The notes: a model not told the origin generated them from the sequence alone. A stretch of DNA of 64,000 bases from Phaeobacter sp. G2 (GCA_025163595.1 CP104100.1:2046001-2110000), one strand, 5' to 3'. Shown: positions 34,536-43,728, counted from the stretch's first letter. Translations and numbers: made by a program.

Positions 34536-35206
34536 TGGTCTTCTCCACTGTTGGTTGTTTTTTTGCCTTGTAAAGCGCTGATATCAGGGGTGATTGCAGG
34601 CTTTATCACCGCCCCTGTAAGGAAGAACTGGGCAAACCCCTGCCGCATATGTCGTGTTGCGACCTCTTGATGGCCGAAGGAATTGGTAAACCCGTAACCG
34701 CGCAAAGTGTTCGATGCGATGGCCCAGTGGGTCTCCTGTTCGGCCTGCGACAGGGCTGGCAGATCAAACGTATCGGTCCAAAACCGCAGTAGGTTTTCGC
34801 GCCATACGACAATGGCATCTTGCGCCGCCTCAGAGAGGAATTCTTCGACACGCATCCCCAGGGACATCTCCATGGTGGCGATGAACAAATCACTCGCAAA
34901 GGCTGCTGAAGTCTCAGTGACAAATTCTTCAAGCCCAATTTCACCGGATCGCAGCCTTTGGGATATCCGGGTCAAGCAGATCGCAAACTCCGCAAGCACA
35001 TCTTCGAAAGCGGCAACGACAAGCGCGTCCTTGCTGGCAAAATGATGAAATAGAGCGCCCCTAGATACGCCCGCCTTCTTCAAAAGCGGTGCAATTGAAA
35101 GCCCTGCAAACCCATTTGAGATCAACTGATCGATCGCCGCCCGCTTGAGGGCGGCAACGGTTTTCTCAGAATCGCGAATGCGCGCTGTTGGGAGTTTTTT
35201 GTCCAT
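34532..35206 (-). CDS. TetR family transcriptional regulator
   Basis: A 224-residue regulator with an N-terminal TetR HTH (residues 17-60; LSIAPLLKKAGVSRGALFHHFASKD) and a helical effector domain. The start at 35206 is favoured because the operator-like palindrome at 35223-35240 lies upstream of it, whereas a start at 35254 would put that site inside the gene. It leads the TRAP operon and overlaps the receptor gene by four bases, so it is likely an autorepressor relieved by the operon's substrate. Confidence 0.9.
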   Translation of the reverse strand: MDKKLPTARIRDSEKTVAALKRAAIDQLISNGFAGLSIAPLLKKAGVSRGALFHHFASKDALVVAAFEDVLAEFAICLTRISQRLRSGEIGLEEFVTETSAAFASDLFIATMEMSLGMRVEEFLSEAAQDAIVVWRENLLRFWTDTFDLPALSQAEQETHWAIASNTLRGYGFTNSFGHQEVATRHMRQGFAQFFLTGAVIKPAITPDISALQGKKTTNSGEDQ

Positions 35207-35222
35207 TATTATCATCCTGATT

Positions 35223-35240
35223 ATACCGACCGATCGGTAT
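35223..35240. promoter_or_regulatory. TetR-type operator palindrome
   Basis: ATACCGA-CCGA-TCGGTAT is an 18-bp near-perfect palindrome with the ACCGACCGATCGGT core common among TetR/AcrR family operators. It lies 17-34 bases upstream of the regulator start, in position to block the operon promoter. This supports autoregulation. Confidence 0.8.
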
Positions 35241-35698
35241 GTAAGGTGCCTCAATGGAGCTCATGCTGTCAATATGTTTTCCAATGACATGTCTAAAAAC
35301 GGGTCAAGCGCCTGTATCACAAAGTGAAATTTTTGTGCTCATGTGGCTATGGGCAAGAATTCCGTCCAAGATGGTGAAGCGGTCTATGCGAAGTTTTGGG
35401 GAAGCCGCGATGCCGCACTTGGACATCTGGACAAAGGCCGGTGTGGGCCGTTCCACTCGTCGACCTGGGCACTGATGTAGGGCTTTTGAAAGGTCGCTTT
35501 TTGCGCTTTTCTGCCGTTCGTGCAGGTTGCGGCAATGGGCAATTGGGGCTCGAAGCTGCTTTGTGGCGGGCGACCCAATGTCTGCTGCCGGGAGGTTTGT
35601 GCCCGGTCAAGGTATCACTGTAGCGCCCCGCTCTGCCGATCAGCTCCGATTGGAAAGCCTGCCAAAAGGGGCTGATCGCAGATGTTGATGAAGGGGCT
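35241..35698. other. Non-coding stretch with repeat fragments
   Basis: No supported gene in 458 bases. The part at 35490-35605 contains GGGGCTCGAAGCTGC, matching the end of repeat copy A in opposite orientation, so a repeat relic lies here too. It is the right margin of the accessory segment. Confidence 0.45.
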
Positions 35699-35992
35699 CT
35701 AGTCGTTGATGTCTGTCTCGAAGGTTTTTACCTGGCCCGAAGGCAGAGCAAAATAGCGCCGCATCAGCAGCCATGAGATCAGCGACAGGGCGGCGAACAG
35801 GAAGATCAAGGCGGGCAGGGCAAGAGCACCGCTGCCCAGCACCGCCAGCAGGATGCCGCAGGCCAGGGCACCCAGGGCAAAGCCCAGAAAGACAAAGCCG
35901 GGGGCCAGGACCTCTAGGATGGCGAGCACCAGCGCGGCGGCGCACCAAACCCACCAGAGTTCCCAATAGGAGGCTGCAACCGGTTCCATCAT
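35699..35992 (-). CDS. NfeD-like membrane protein (short form)
   Basis: A 97-residue membrane protein with three hydrophobic helices (residues 10-30, 34-53 and 55-76) and a cytoplasmic C-terminus. It is the short NfeD form that lacks the protease domain, and its start overlaps the end of the SPFH-protein gene by four bases. NfeD-SPFH pairs act together in membrane microdomains and protein quality control; this pairing is the main evidence. Confidence 0.84.
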   Translation of the reverse strand: MMEPVAASYWELWWVWCAAALVLAILEVLAPGFVFLGFALGALACGILLAVLGSGALALPALIFLFAALSLISWLLMRRYFALPSGQVKTFETDIND

Positions 35993-36879
35993 TTGCCACC
36001 TTTCAGCAGCTTGAAGGCATCGCCAAAGGCCTCAATTGCGTGGGCGGGCAGCACGATGGTCTGTTTGCCTTCGCCGTTGCCAAGCGCATTGAGCGCCTCA
36101 ACCTGTTTCAGGGCCACCTGATACTGCGCCGCCTCGATGCCATTTTCGTGGATCGCCTTGGCCACGACTTCGGTGGCATAGGCCTCGGCGTCGGCCTGAA
36201 TGCGGCGGGCCTTGGCGATTTGTTCGGCGGCATAGAGTTCGGCATCGGCAGACAGTTCAACTGCGCGTTTGCTCCCTTCGGCCTCGGTCACCTGGGCGCG
36301 ACGGGCGCGTTCGGCGTTCAGCTGCTGCAGCATGGCGTCGCGGGTGGCCTGATCCAGGTTCACATCCAGGATTTCTGCGCGGGTGACTTCGATGCCCCAG
36401 TCATCCACCGCGTCCTCGACGCTTGCCTGGATCTGGCCAATCAGCTGGGTGCGGTTTGACTGCACCTCGTCCAGGTCCATCTTGCCGATCTCGGCGCGCA
36501 CGATACCTGCCACGGTGGTTGCAATGGCGGCATCCACGTCGCGGATCCGGTAGACGGTTTTTTCTGGTTCGGTAATACGGTAGAACACAGAGGTGTCGAT
36601 CTGCACCAGCACGTTGTCCTTGGTGATGGCATCCTGGCTGGCACTGGGCAGCTGGCGTTCCAGAATTGAAATGCGATGCGCCACGGCGTCCAACAAGGGC
36701 ACGATAAAGTTGATGCCGGGTCCAAGCACCGAATGCAGGCGCCCAAAGCGCTCGATCACAAATTTTTCGGACTGGGGTACAATGTGGACGCCTTTGAAGA
36801 TGATGACGATCAGGAAGATCGCCCCCAGCAGGTAGATGGCGTTTTGTGAAATTAGACCAATGAGAAAATCTTCGTTCAT
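35989..36879 (-). CDS. SPFH/band 7 membrane protein (stomatin type)
   Basis: A 296-residue protein with one N-terminal TM helix (residues 12-30) and a stomatin-like SPFH domain (30-200): KFVIERFGRLHSVLGPGINF, VPLLDAVAHRISILERQL, VFYRITEPEKTVYRI. The C-terminal coiled-coil helix (ELYAAEQIAKARRIQADAEAYA) promotes oligomerisation. It forms a pair with the NfeD gene and probably scaffolds membrane microdomains or regulates a membrane protease. A 16-base motif shared with the acnB promoter region lies just upstream (36901-36916). Confidence 0.92.
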   Translation of the reverse strand: MNEDFLIGLISQNAIYLLGAIFLIVIIFKGVHIVPQSEKFVIERFGRLHSVLGPGINFIVPLLDAVAHRISILERQLPSASQDAITKDNVLVQIDTSVFYRITEPEKTVYRIRDVDAAIATTVAGIVRAEIGKMDLDEVQSNRTQLIGQIQASVEDAVDDWGIEVTRAEILDVNLDQATRDAMLQQLNAERARRAQVTEAEGSKRAVELSADAELYAAEQIAKARRIQADAEAYATEVVAKAIHENGIEAAQYQVALKQVEALNALGNGEGKQTIVLPAHAIEAFGDAFKLLKGGK

Positions 36880-36900
36880 CGGGCCCTCCTAGAAAAAGTT

Positions 36901-36916
36901 GTGTACTATTGCATAC
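36901..36916. promoter_or_regulatory. GTRTAC-like motif upstream of the SPFH gene
   Basis: GTGTACTATTGCATAC matches the complement of the acnB-upstream motif (47989-48004) at 13 of 16 positions. It lies 22-37 bases before the SPFH gene start. Function unknown; could be a shared operator or chance. Confidence 0.3.
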
Positions 36917-37062
36917 ATATGGGGTCGCCATGGTATGACTGCAAGAATGCAGCCTATGTCCTGTATGCTCTGCTCTGAGAGGGCTGACAAGATGGCTTGA
37001 GGCTTGTCAAAAGCCGCGCAATCAGGCAAATGCGCTGGGTTCTGCACTCAAAGGAGAGTAAA

Positions 37063-38193
37063 ATGGCGCCGAAAATCACCTTTGATCTGAAAGCCCGTGA
37101 TGGCAAGGCCCGCACCGGGGTTATTTCCACACCGCGCGGCGATATCCGCACGCCGGCCTTTATGCCGGTTGGCACCGCCGCCACGGTGAAGGCGATGATG
37201 CCGGAAAGCGTGCGGGAAACCGGTGCAGATATCCTGCTGGGCAATACCTATCACTTGATGCTGCGCCCCACGGCGGAACGCATTGACCGCCTGGGCGGGC
37301 TGCATAAATTCATGAACTGGGATCGCCCTATCCTGACGGACTCCGGCGGCTTTCAGGTGATGTCCTTGGCAGGGCTGCGCAAGCTGACCGAGACGGGCGT
37401 CACTTTTAAGTCCCATATTGACGGCTCCAAACATGAGCTGACGCCAGAACGCTCGATGGAAATTCAAAAGCTATTGGGCTCTGATATCGTGATGTGTTTT
37501 GACGAATGCCCGGCGCTGCCCGCCACCCGGGATCGCATTGCCGAAAGCATGCGCCTGTCGATGCGTTGGGCCGAACGCTCGAAAGAGGCCTTTGGCGATC
37601 GCCCGGGCCACGCGCTGTTTGGCATCATGCAGGGCGGTTTGGAGCAGGATCTGCGTGCAGAAAGCGCCGAGGCGCTGAAAAACATCGGTTTTGATGGCTA
37701 CGCTGTGGGCGGGCTGGCCGTGGGTGAGGGGCAGGAGGCGATGTTTGACTGCCTGGACTATGCCCCTGATATGCTGCCCGAGGATAAGCCACGGTACCTG
37801 ATGGGGGTTGGTAAACCTGATGACATCGTCGGCGCCGTGGCGCGGGGCATTGACATGATGGACTGTGTGCTGCCGTCGCGCTCGGGGCGCACCGGCCAGG
37901 CCTTTACCCGCCACGGCGTGGTCAACATCAAAAACGCCCGCCACGCGGATGACCCGCGCCCCCTGGATGAAAACTGCAGCTGCCCGGCCTGTTCGAAATA
38001 CAGCCGCGCCTATCTGCATCATGTGTTCCGCAGCAACGAAATGATTTCGGGCATGCTGCTGACCTGGCACAACCTGCATTATTTCCAGGACATCATGGCA
38101 GGCATGCGCGAGGCCATCGCAGAGGGCACTTTCGCGGCCTGGCAGCAGGGCTTCCATGATGGACGCGCCCAGGGCGATATCGAGCCATTGTAA
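37063..38193 (+). CDS. tgt: tRNA-guanine transglycosylase
   Basis: A 376-residue TIM-barrel enzyme that swaps the wobble guanine of tRNAs with GUN anticodons for the queuosine precursor preQ1. Catalytic Asp lies in [13 protein letters not shown] and the second Asp in [15 protein letters not shown]; the zinc site is [16 protein letters not shown] near the C-terminus. The ATG at 37063 follows AAAGGAGAG by four bases, so the earlier in-frame start at 36997 is unlikely. A hairpin terminator follows. Other queuosine genes are not in the window. Confidence 0.96.
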   Translation: MAPKITFDLKARDGKARTGVISTPRGDIRTPAFMPVGTAATVKAMMPESVRETGADILLGNTYHLMLRPTAERIDRLGGLHKFMNWDRPILTDSGGFQVMSLAGLRKLTETGVTFKSHIDGSKHELTPERSMEIQKLLGSDIVMCFDECPALPATRDRIAESMRLSMRWAERSKEAFGDRPGHALFGIMQGGLEQDLRAESAEALKNIGFDGYAVGGLAVGEGQEAMFDCLDYAPDMLPEDKPRYLMGVGKPDDIVGAVARGIDMMDCVLPSRSGRTGQAFTRHGVVNIKNARHADDPRPLDENCSCPACSKYSRAYLHHVFRSNEMISGMLLTWHNLHYFQDIMAGMREAIAEGTFAAWQQGFHDGRAQGDIEPL

Positions 38194-38213
38194 GGGGCCT
38201 ATTCACATCGCAG

Positions 38214-38241
38214 GGGCAGGTGAAAGACCTGCCCTGTTTGC
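38214..38241 (+). terminator. Terminator after tgt
   Basis: GGGCAGGT and ACCTGCCC pair over eight bases with loop GAAAG, 21 bases after the stop, followed by TGTTTGC. A moderate Rho-independent terminator. Confidence 0.6.
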
Positions 38242-38356
38242 ATTACATTTGTGAAGAATTTGAACCTCTCTCCCTGTTGCGGACCCTCTAAGGACAAGGT
38301 CTGGTCACAAAATTCCTGTGTGTTGCTCAGCAGTTTGTAACACCTGGAGGTGAGTA

Positions 38357-38509
38357 ATGAAAAATTCTGTTTCTGCAAGTTCCGCCCATATCGTTCTTTT
38401 TGTTGTCCTGGGCCTTGGTATGGCTTTGATTGGATTTATGGATGGCGGATCTTCCCAATCATCTGAATTTGCCCAACTTTCCCATCTTCAAAGTGGTCAG
38501 GCTAAATAA
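38357..38509 (+). CDS. Small membrane protein, 50 residues
   Basis: A 50-residue open frame, MKNSVSASSAHIVLFVVLGL at its start, preceded by GGAGGTGAGTA at ideal distance. A hydrophobic helix spans residues 11-27 (HIVLFVVLGLGMALIGF) and the rest is polar and rich in serine and glutamine. The full Shine-Dalgarno and single clean TM helix argue for a real single-pass small protein, possibly a membrane regulator or protease adaptor. It lies between tgt and lon, but no known family is recognised. Confidence 0.7.
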   Translation: MKNSVSASSAHIVLFVVLGLGMALIGFMDGGSSQSSEFAQLSHLQSGQAK

Positions 38510-38707
38510 CCAAGCTATTTGGTCCTGGTGGAACGGGGGGCTTCATCAGCCTGTTGGCGGCCTGTTGACTGTGCGGCTGGACGTCCGGCGGGGCAGTGGC
38601 ATTAGGTGTTTTGGGTCGTGCGCGGATTTGCGGCGCATTTGCCAAAAGCGCTCTTGTGGTTCGGCAATGCTACGGGCAAGGTGTCCCCCAACTTTGCGGT
38701 GCGGCGG

Positions 38708-38736
38708 TTGAAATATGTTAACCGCTGTACCAGATA
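38708..38736 (+). promoter_or_regulatory. Candidate promoter of lon
   Basis: GTTGAAA (TTGAAA at 38708-38713) and CAGATA (38731-38736) are 17 bases apart. TTGAAA as -35 fits both housekeeping and heat-shock (RpoH-like) promoters, and the gene is a heat-shock protease. The -10 is weak, so this is tentative. The remaining 300 bases between the small protein gene and lon show no gene. Confidence 0.35.
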
Positions 38737-38812
38737 AAGACTTCCAAAGAGGGGAGCGCCAGAGGTTGCCGAGTGTCGGGACCGGGGGCTCTTGCCAAGT
38801 AAAGGACCGAGT

Positions 38813-41227
38813 ATGAAAGAGCCGCTTAATTCTTCCTATCCTGTATTGCCGCTGCGCGACATTGTGGTCTTTCCGCATATGATCGTGCCGTTGTTTGTGG
38901 GTCGGGAAAAATCTGTGCGCGCCCTCGAAGAGGTGATGGCGGATGACAAACAGATTCTGTTGTCCAGCCAGATTGACCCGGCAGAGGACGAGCCACAGAC
39001 CGATGGCATCTACCCAACGGGTGTGCTGGCCAATGTGCTGCAACTGCTGAAACTGCCCGATGGCACCGTAAAGGTGCTGGTCGAAGGCCATGCGCGGGTC
39101 AAGATCACCAATTACCTCGAGAATGAGGACTATTTTGAAGCCGGTGCGGAATATCTCACCGAGATCCCCGGCGACGCCACCACCATCGAGGCGCTGGTGC
39201 GCACGGTTGGCGACGAGTTTGAGCGCTACGCCAAGGTCCGCAAAAACATCCCCGAAGAGGCCCTGTCCGCCGTCGGTGAAACTGCCGAACCCGCCAAACT
39301 GGCGGATCTGGTTGCGGGCCATCTGGGGATTGAGGTCGATCGCAAGCAGGAGCTGCTGGAAACCCTGTCGATCAGCGAGCGGCTGGAAAAAGTCTATGGG
39401 CTGATGCAGGGCGAAATGTCGGTTCTGCAGGTCGAGAAAAAGATCAAGACCCGGGTCAAATCCCAGATGGAGAAGACCCAGCGCGAATATTACCTGAATG
39501 AGCAGATGAAGGCCATTCAGAAGGAACTGGGTGACGGCGAAGAAGGGGCTGGCGAAATTGCCGAACTGGAAGAGAAGGTCGCTGCAACCAAGCTGTCGAA
39601 AGAAGCCCGTGAAAAGGCTGATGCGGAGCTGAAAAAGCTCAAGAACATGTCGCCGATGTCGGCCGAGGCCACCGTGGTGCGCAACTACCTCGACTGGATG
39701 TTGGGCATTCCATGGGGCGTGAAATCACGCGTCAAAAAGGACCTGGGCAAGGCACAGGACATCCTGGATGCGGATCACTATGGTCTGGAAAAGGTCAAAG
39801 AACGCATTGTCGAATACCTTGCGGTGCAGCAGCGCTCGACCAAGCTCAAAGGCCCGATTCTCTGCCTTGTGGGCCCTCCCGGTGTGGGGAAAACCTCGCT
39901 TGGCAAATCCGTGGCCAAGGCAACTGGACGCGAGTTCATTCGCATCTCGCTTGGCGGCGTGCGTGATGAATCAGAAATCCGCGGCCACCGCCGGACCTAT
40001 ATCGGCTCGATGCCCGGCAAGATCATCCAGGCGCTGAAAAAAGCCAAGACCACCAACCCGCTGATCCTGCTCGACGAGATCGACAAGATGGGGCAGGATT
40101 TCCGTGGTGATCCAGCTTCCGCGATGCTGGAAGTGCTTGATCCGGAACAGAACGCCACCTTTGTGGATCACTATATGGAGGTCGAATATGACCTCTCCAA
40201 CGTGATGTTCCTGACCACCTCGAACAGCTACAACATGCCTGGGCCGCTGCTGGACCGGATGGAAATCATCCCGCTGTCTGGCTACACCGAGGACGAAAAG
40301 CGCGAGATTGCCAAACAGCATCTGGTGTCCAAGCAAGTCAAGAACCATGGTCTGAAGGCCAAGGAATTCGAGATGAGCGATGAGGCGCTGAAGGATATCA
40401 TCCGCGTCTACACCCGCGAGGCTGGGGTGCGGAACCTGGAGCGTGAAATTGCCAAGGTGGCGCGTAAATCGCTGACCAAGATCGTCAAGAAAGAGGTCGA
40501 GAGCGTTTCTGTCACCTCCGACAATCTGGATGAGTTCCTGGGCGTTGCCAAATACCGCTATGGTCTGGCCGAAAAGGAAGATCAGGTTGGTGTTGTCACC
40601 GGGCTTGCCTATACCTCGGTAGGCGGCGAGCTGCTGTCGATCGAGGCCCTGCGCCTGCCGGGCAAAGGCCGGATGAAGACCACAGGTAAGCTGGGCGATG
40701 TGATGAAGGAAAGCATCGAGGCAGCTTCATCCTATGTGCGCTCCATCTCGCCCAAAATCGGGGTGAAGCCGCCCAAGTTTGACAAGTGGGATATCCACGT
40801 TCACGTGCCCGAAGGCGCCACCCCTAAGGATGGTCCCTCGGCGGGTCTGGCCATGGTGACTTCCATCGTGTCGGTGCTGACAAAAATTCCCGTGCGCAAG
40901 GACATCGCCATGACCGGCGAGGTTACCCTGCGCGGCAATGCGCTGGCCATTGGTGGCTTGAAGGAAAAGCTGCTGGCGGCCCTGCGTGGCGGTATCAAAA
41001 CAGTGCTGATCCCACAAGAAAACGCCAAGGATCTGCCCGAGATCCCGGATAACGTCAAAGAAGGCCTGGAGATCATCCCGGTGAGCCATGTCTCGGAAGT
41101 TCTGAAGCATGCGCTGGTACGCCAGCCCGAGCCGATCGAATGGGACGAGGCTGCCGAAGAAGAGGCCGCTGCGGCAAAGGCCGCGCTGGAGGCTGGCTCC
41201 CGGGCGTCGGGTGCCCCAGCGCATTAA
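38813..41227 (+). CDS. lon: ATP-dependent protease Lon
   Basis: An 804-residue cytoplasmic AAA+ protease that degrades misfolded and regulatory proteins. N-terminal substrate-binding domain to about 310 (PVLPLRDIVVFPHMIVPLF); ATPase domain with Walker A GPPGVGKTS and Walker B ILLDEIDKM; protease domain with catalytic dyad Ser676 (DGPSAGLAM) and Lys719 (GGLKEKLLAALRGG), spaced 43 as in known Lon. The ATG at 38813 follows AAAGGA by six bases; an earlier start at 38792 lacks this. The C-terminus is Ala-rich. A terminator follows. Confidence 0.97.
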   Translation: MKEPLNSSYPVLPLRDIVVFPHMIVPLFVGREKSVRALEEVMADDKQILLSSQIDPAEDEPQTDGIYPTGVLANVLQLLKLPDGTVKVLVEGHARVKITNYLENEDYFEAGAEYLTEIPGDATTIEALVRTVGDEFERYAKVRKNIPEEALSAVGETAEPAKLADLVAGHLGIEVDRKQELLETLSISERLEKVYGLMQGEMSVLQVEKKIKTRVKSQMEKTQREYYLNEQMKAIQKELGDGEEGAGEIAELEEKVAATKLSKEAREKADAELKKLKNMSPMSAEATVVRNYLDWMLGIPWGVKSRVKKDLGKAQDILDADHYGLEKVKERIVEYLAVQQRSTKLKGPILCLVGPPGVGKTSLGKSVAKATGREFIRISLGGVRDESEIRGHRRTYIGSMPGKIIQALKKAKTTNPLILLDEIDKMGQDFRGDPASAMLEVLDPEQNATFVDHYMEVEYDLSNVMFLTTSNSYNMPGPLLDRMEIIPLSGYTEDEKREIAKQHLVSKQVKNHGLKAKEFEMSDEALKDIIRVYTREAGVRNLEREIAKVARKSLTKIVKKEVESVSVTSDNLDEFLGVAKYRYGLAEKEDQVGVVTGLAYTSVGGELLSIEALRLPGKGRMKTTGKLGDVMKESIEAASSYVRSISPKIGVKPPKFDKWDIHVHVPEGATPKDGPSAGLAMVTSIVSVLTKIPVRKDIAMTGEVTLRGNALAIGGLKEKLLAALRGGIKTVLIPQENAKDLPEIPDNVKEGLEIIPVSHVSEVLKHALVRQPEPIEWDEAAEEEAAAAKAALEAGSRASGAPAH

Positions 41228-41284
41228 GCCGCTTGGGATAAAACAGAGGCGCTGATCTGACCCTTTGTTTTCTGATAAAAAAAG

Positions 41285-41312
41285 AGGGCGGCCCCTGCGG
41301 GTCGCCCTTTAT
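41285..41312 (+). terminator. Terminator after lon
   Basis: AGGGCGGCCC and GGGTCGCCCT pair over ten bases (one G-T) with a four-base loop, then TTATCGTTTT. Rho-independent type, 57 bases after the stop. Confidence 0.78.
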
Positions 41313-41385
41313 CGTTTTATTGTTACTCTTTCCGTTCTGGCCCCTTGGTCATGGGCTCTTAGTATCTCGTTTATTTCTATTTAGC

Positions 41386-42438
41386 TCAGGCGGCGCTTTG
41401 CTGCGCCATTTTGGCCAGAACTGTGGTGATCGCCACCGCGTCGGGGCTCTGATCTTCCACTTTTGCCTGGTTCAGGATGTTGGCCAGGGTCAGGTCCAGC
41501 GCGCTGAGCTTATCTGCGACATAGTCAGCGCGATTGCTGATCTGCTCGATCTCGGAGGCAACATTGATGATGCCGCCGCCATTGGCGACAAAATCCGGCG
41601 CATAAAGAATACCTGCGTCATGCAGCGCCTGGCCATCCGCCGGGGTGGCCAGTTGGTTGTTGGCGCCGCCACAGACGACGGACACCTGCAACTGAGGAAT
41701 GGTCTGCGCGTTCAGGATGCCACCAATGGCACAGGGAGCAAAGATATCGGCCTGGACGCCATAGATTGCGTCGGGGGCAATTGCGGTGGCGCCAAACTTG
41801 GCGACGGCTTTGTCGATTTGTGCGTGATTGACATCCGTGACGATCAGCTTGGCCCCAGCTGAGTGCAGGTACCCGCAGAGGTAATACCCCACGTGACCCA
41901 GCCCCTGCACCGCAATGGTCAATCCCGACAGATCCTTGCTGCCGCTCTGGTGCGCCTGGGTGGTGCGGATCGCGTTGAAAATGCCCTGCGCGGTGACCGG
42001 CGAGGGATCACCACTGGCAAACTCACCATCGGCGAGACCGGCCACATAGGGGGTCTCTTCTGCCAGAATAGCCATGTCCACCGGGCTCATCCCCATGTCT
42101 TCGGCGGTATAGTAGCGCCCCTCAAGGCTGTGAATGGCGCGGGCAAAGGCGCGCAGCAGGGCGGGGGATTTATCTACGCCAGGGTCGCCGATGATCACCG
42201 CCTTGCCACCGCCAAGCGCCAGACCTGCCGCGGCATTCTTGTAGGTCATACCCTCGCTGAGCCGTTTCACATCCACCAGGGCCTCTTCCTCATTGCTGTA
42301 TGGGCGCATCCGCAATCCGCCCGCAGCGGGGCCCAGCTGCGTTGAATGCAGCGCGATATAGCCGATCAGCCCGGTGGCTGTGTCCGCGACACGGTAGATC
42401 TCTTCATGGGTCGTGGATGCGACGGGGGTGATTGTCAT
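41386..42438 (-). CDS. Leucine-type amino acid dehydrogenase (Glu/Leu/Phe/Val family)
   Basis: A 350-residue NAD-dependent dehydrogenase that reversibly deaminates a branched-chain or aromatic amino acid to its 2-keto acid. Substrate-binding and catalytic lysines are in MTYKNAAAGLALGGGKAVI, and the cofactor motif is VQGLGHVGYYL with an acidic end at TDVNH. The length fits leucine or phenylalanine dehydrogenase more than glutamate dehydrogenase. It is divergent from an Lrp-type regulator, an arrangement usual for amino acid catabolic genes. Substrate not determined. Confidence 0.9.
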   Translation of the reverse strand: MTITPVASTTHEEIYRVADTATGLIGYIALHSTQLGPAAGGLRMRPYSNEEEALVDVKRLSEGMTYKNAAAGLALGGGKAVIIGDPGVDKSPALLRAFARAIHSLEGRYYTAEDMGMSPVDMAILAEETPYVAGLADGEFASGDPSPVTAQGIFNAIRTTQAHQSGSKDLSGLTIAVQGLGHVGYYLCGYLHSAGAKLIVTDVNHAQIDKAVAKFGATAIAPDAIYGVQADIFAPCAIGGILNAQTIPQLQVSVVCGGANNQLATPADGQALHDAGILYAPDFVANGGGIINVASEIEQISNRADYVADKLSALDLTLANILNQAKVEDQSPDAVAITTVLAKMAQQSAA

Positions 42439-42570
42439 TTTTCTGGCTCCTCCTGGATAAGACGCCTGTCTAACCTAGGGGGAGTGGAGGTTTTCGCCAA
42501 AATTAAGCGCGGGACTTCTATCTATTGGAGATTTTGTCTACAGTTGGGTGGAATTATAGGTGAAAGCTTC

Positions 42571-43026
42571 ATGGACAGTATTGATCGCAAGATAGTCGCC
42601 ATTCTGCAGTCGCAGGGGCGGATCAAGATGGCCGAGCTGTCTGAGCGCGTTGGCCTGTCTGCGACCCCCTGTGCACGGCGGGTTGCCATGCTGGAGGAAG
42701 CCGGGGTGATCAGCGGCTATTCGGCACGGGTGGACCAGGCCAAACTGGGTCTGCCGGTGACAATTTTTGTGGCGGTCGAGCTGGACAATCAATCCACCGA
42801 TGCCCTGCAGGCCTTTGAACGCGCGGTGCGTCAGTTTGATCAGGTAATGGAATGCTACCTGATGACAGGCACCCGCGATATCTTGCTGCGGGTTGTGGCG
42901 CAGGATCTGAATGATTTTGATCGCTTCTTGGAGGAACGCTTGATGCGGGTCTCCGGTATTCGAAATACCCGCTCCAGCTTTACCCTGCGCACCATGATTG
43001 CCCGCACCGCCTTGCCGCAGTTCTAG
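42571..43026 (+). CDS. Lrp/AsnC family regulator of the dehydrogenase
   Basis: A 151-residue regulator with an N-terminal HTH (MDSIDRKIVAILQSQGRIKM, with MAELSERVGLSATPCARRV) and a C-terminal RAM domain (residues 65-145). The ATG at 42571 follows AGGTGAAAG. Divergent from the leucine-type dehydrogenase gene with 132 bases between, so it likely controls that gene in response to the amino acid. Confidence 0.9.
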   Translation: MDSIDRKIVAILQSQGRIKMAELSERVGLSATPCARRVAMLEEAGVISGYSARVDQAKLGLPVTIFVAVELDNQSTDALQAFERAVRQFDQVMECYLMTGTRDILLRVVAQDLNDFDRFLEERLMRVSGIRNTRSSFTLRTMIARTALPQF

Positions 43027-43218
43027 CTTTGGGGCAGCGCTGGCAAGGGGGGCTGAAAGTGCCTCACCAACACCTTTGCAAGACCTGAAAAAGGGCAGGG
43101 AGCTATGTAAAAGTCACAGGTAGACCTTTTGTAAACCACATATCTGGCCTTCCACTTTGGGACCGCCTAGCCTGAGCAAAGATGATGGATAGGCAACATC
43201 AGAAAATCGAGGCACATC

Positions 43219-43728
43219 ATGACCAGCAGTAAGACAGGCGGTCGCAAACCGGCGACGCGCAAAGCTTTGCCGCAAAAACCCGCGACTAAAGCGCGGCTGG
43301 CAGAGGCGGCGCAGCAGGATCCGGCCACGTCACCTGAGTTGGCAACAGAAGGAGCACCCCCGTTGGATATTTCGGACAAATCCGCTAGCCCGCCCCAGAC
43401 ACTGGCTGCCGGGCAGGACCCCAGCCCGGTTGTGGTGACCTCGACACCGGTGCTCGACGTGCCGCCCCTGAACAAGAAAGAACTGATTGATGAGGTCGTT
43501 CTGCGGTCCGGGGTGAAGAAAAAAGATGCCAAGCCGGTTGTCGAGGCGCTTTTGTCCGTACTCGGAGAGACAGTGGCCTCTGGCCGCGATCTGAACCTCA
43601 GACCCTTTGGCAAATTGTTGCTGAAACGCAGTGAGCTGCGCAGCAATGGCACTCTGCATGTCTGTCGGCTGCGCCAGCCATTGGAGCAACCGCGCGAAAT
43701 TGCCGAAGATACGGATATTTCTTCCTAG
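43219..43728 (+). CDS. HU-like DNA-binding protein with long N-terminal tail
   Basis: A 169-residue protein. Residues 1-82 are a low-complexity basic and Pro/Ala-rich tail (TRKALPQKPATKARLAEAA...), and residues 83-155 form an HU/IHF-like domain: LNKKELIDEVVLRSG, DAKPVVEALLSVLGETVASG and LRPFGKLLLKR. GAGG precedes the ATG by six bases. It likely compacts DNA; the tail could add RNA or DNA contacts. Close to lon, an order seen in related genomes. Confidence 0.85.
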   Translation: MTSSKTGGRKPATRKALPQKPATKARLAEAAQQDPATSPELATEGAPPLDISDKSASPPQTLAAGQDPSPVVVTSTPVLDVPPLNKKELIDEVVLRSGVKKKDAKPVVEALLSVLGETVASGRDLNLRPFGKLLLKRSELRSNGTLHVCRLRQPLEQPREIAEDTDISS

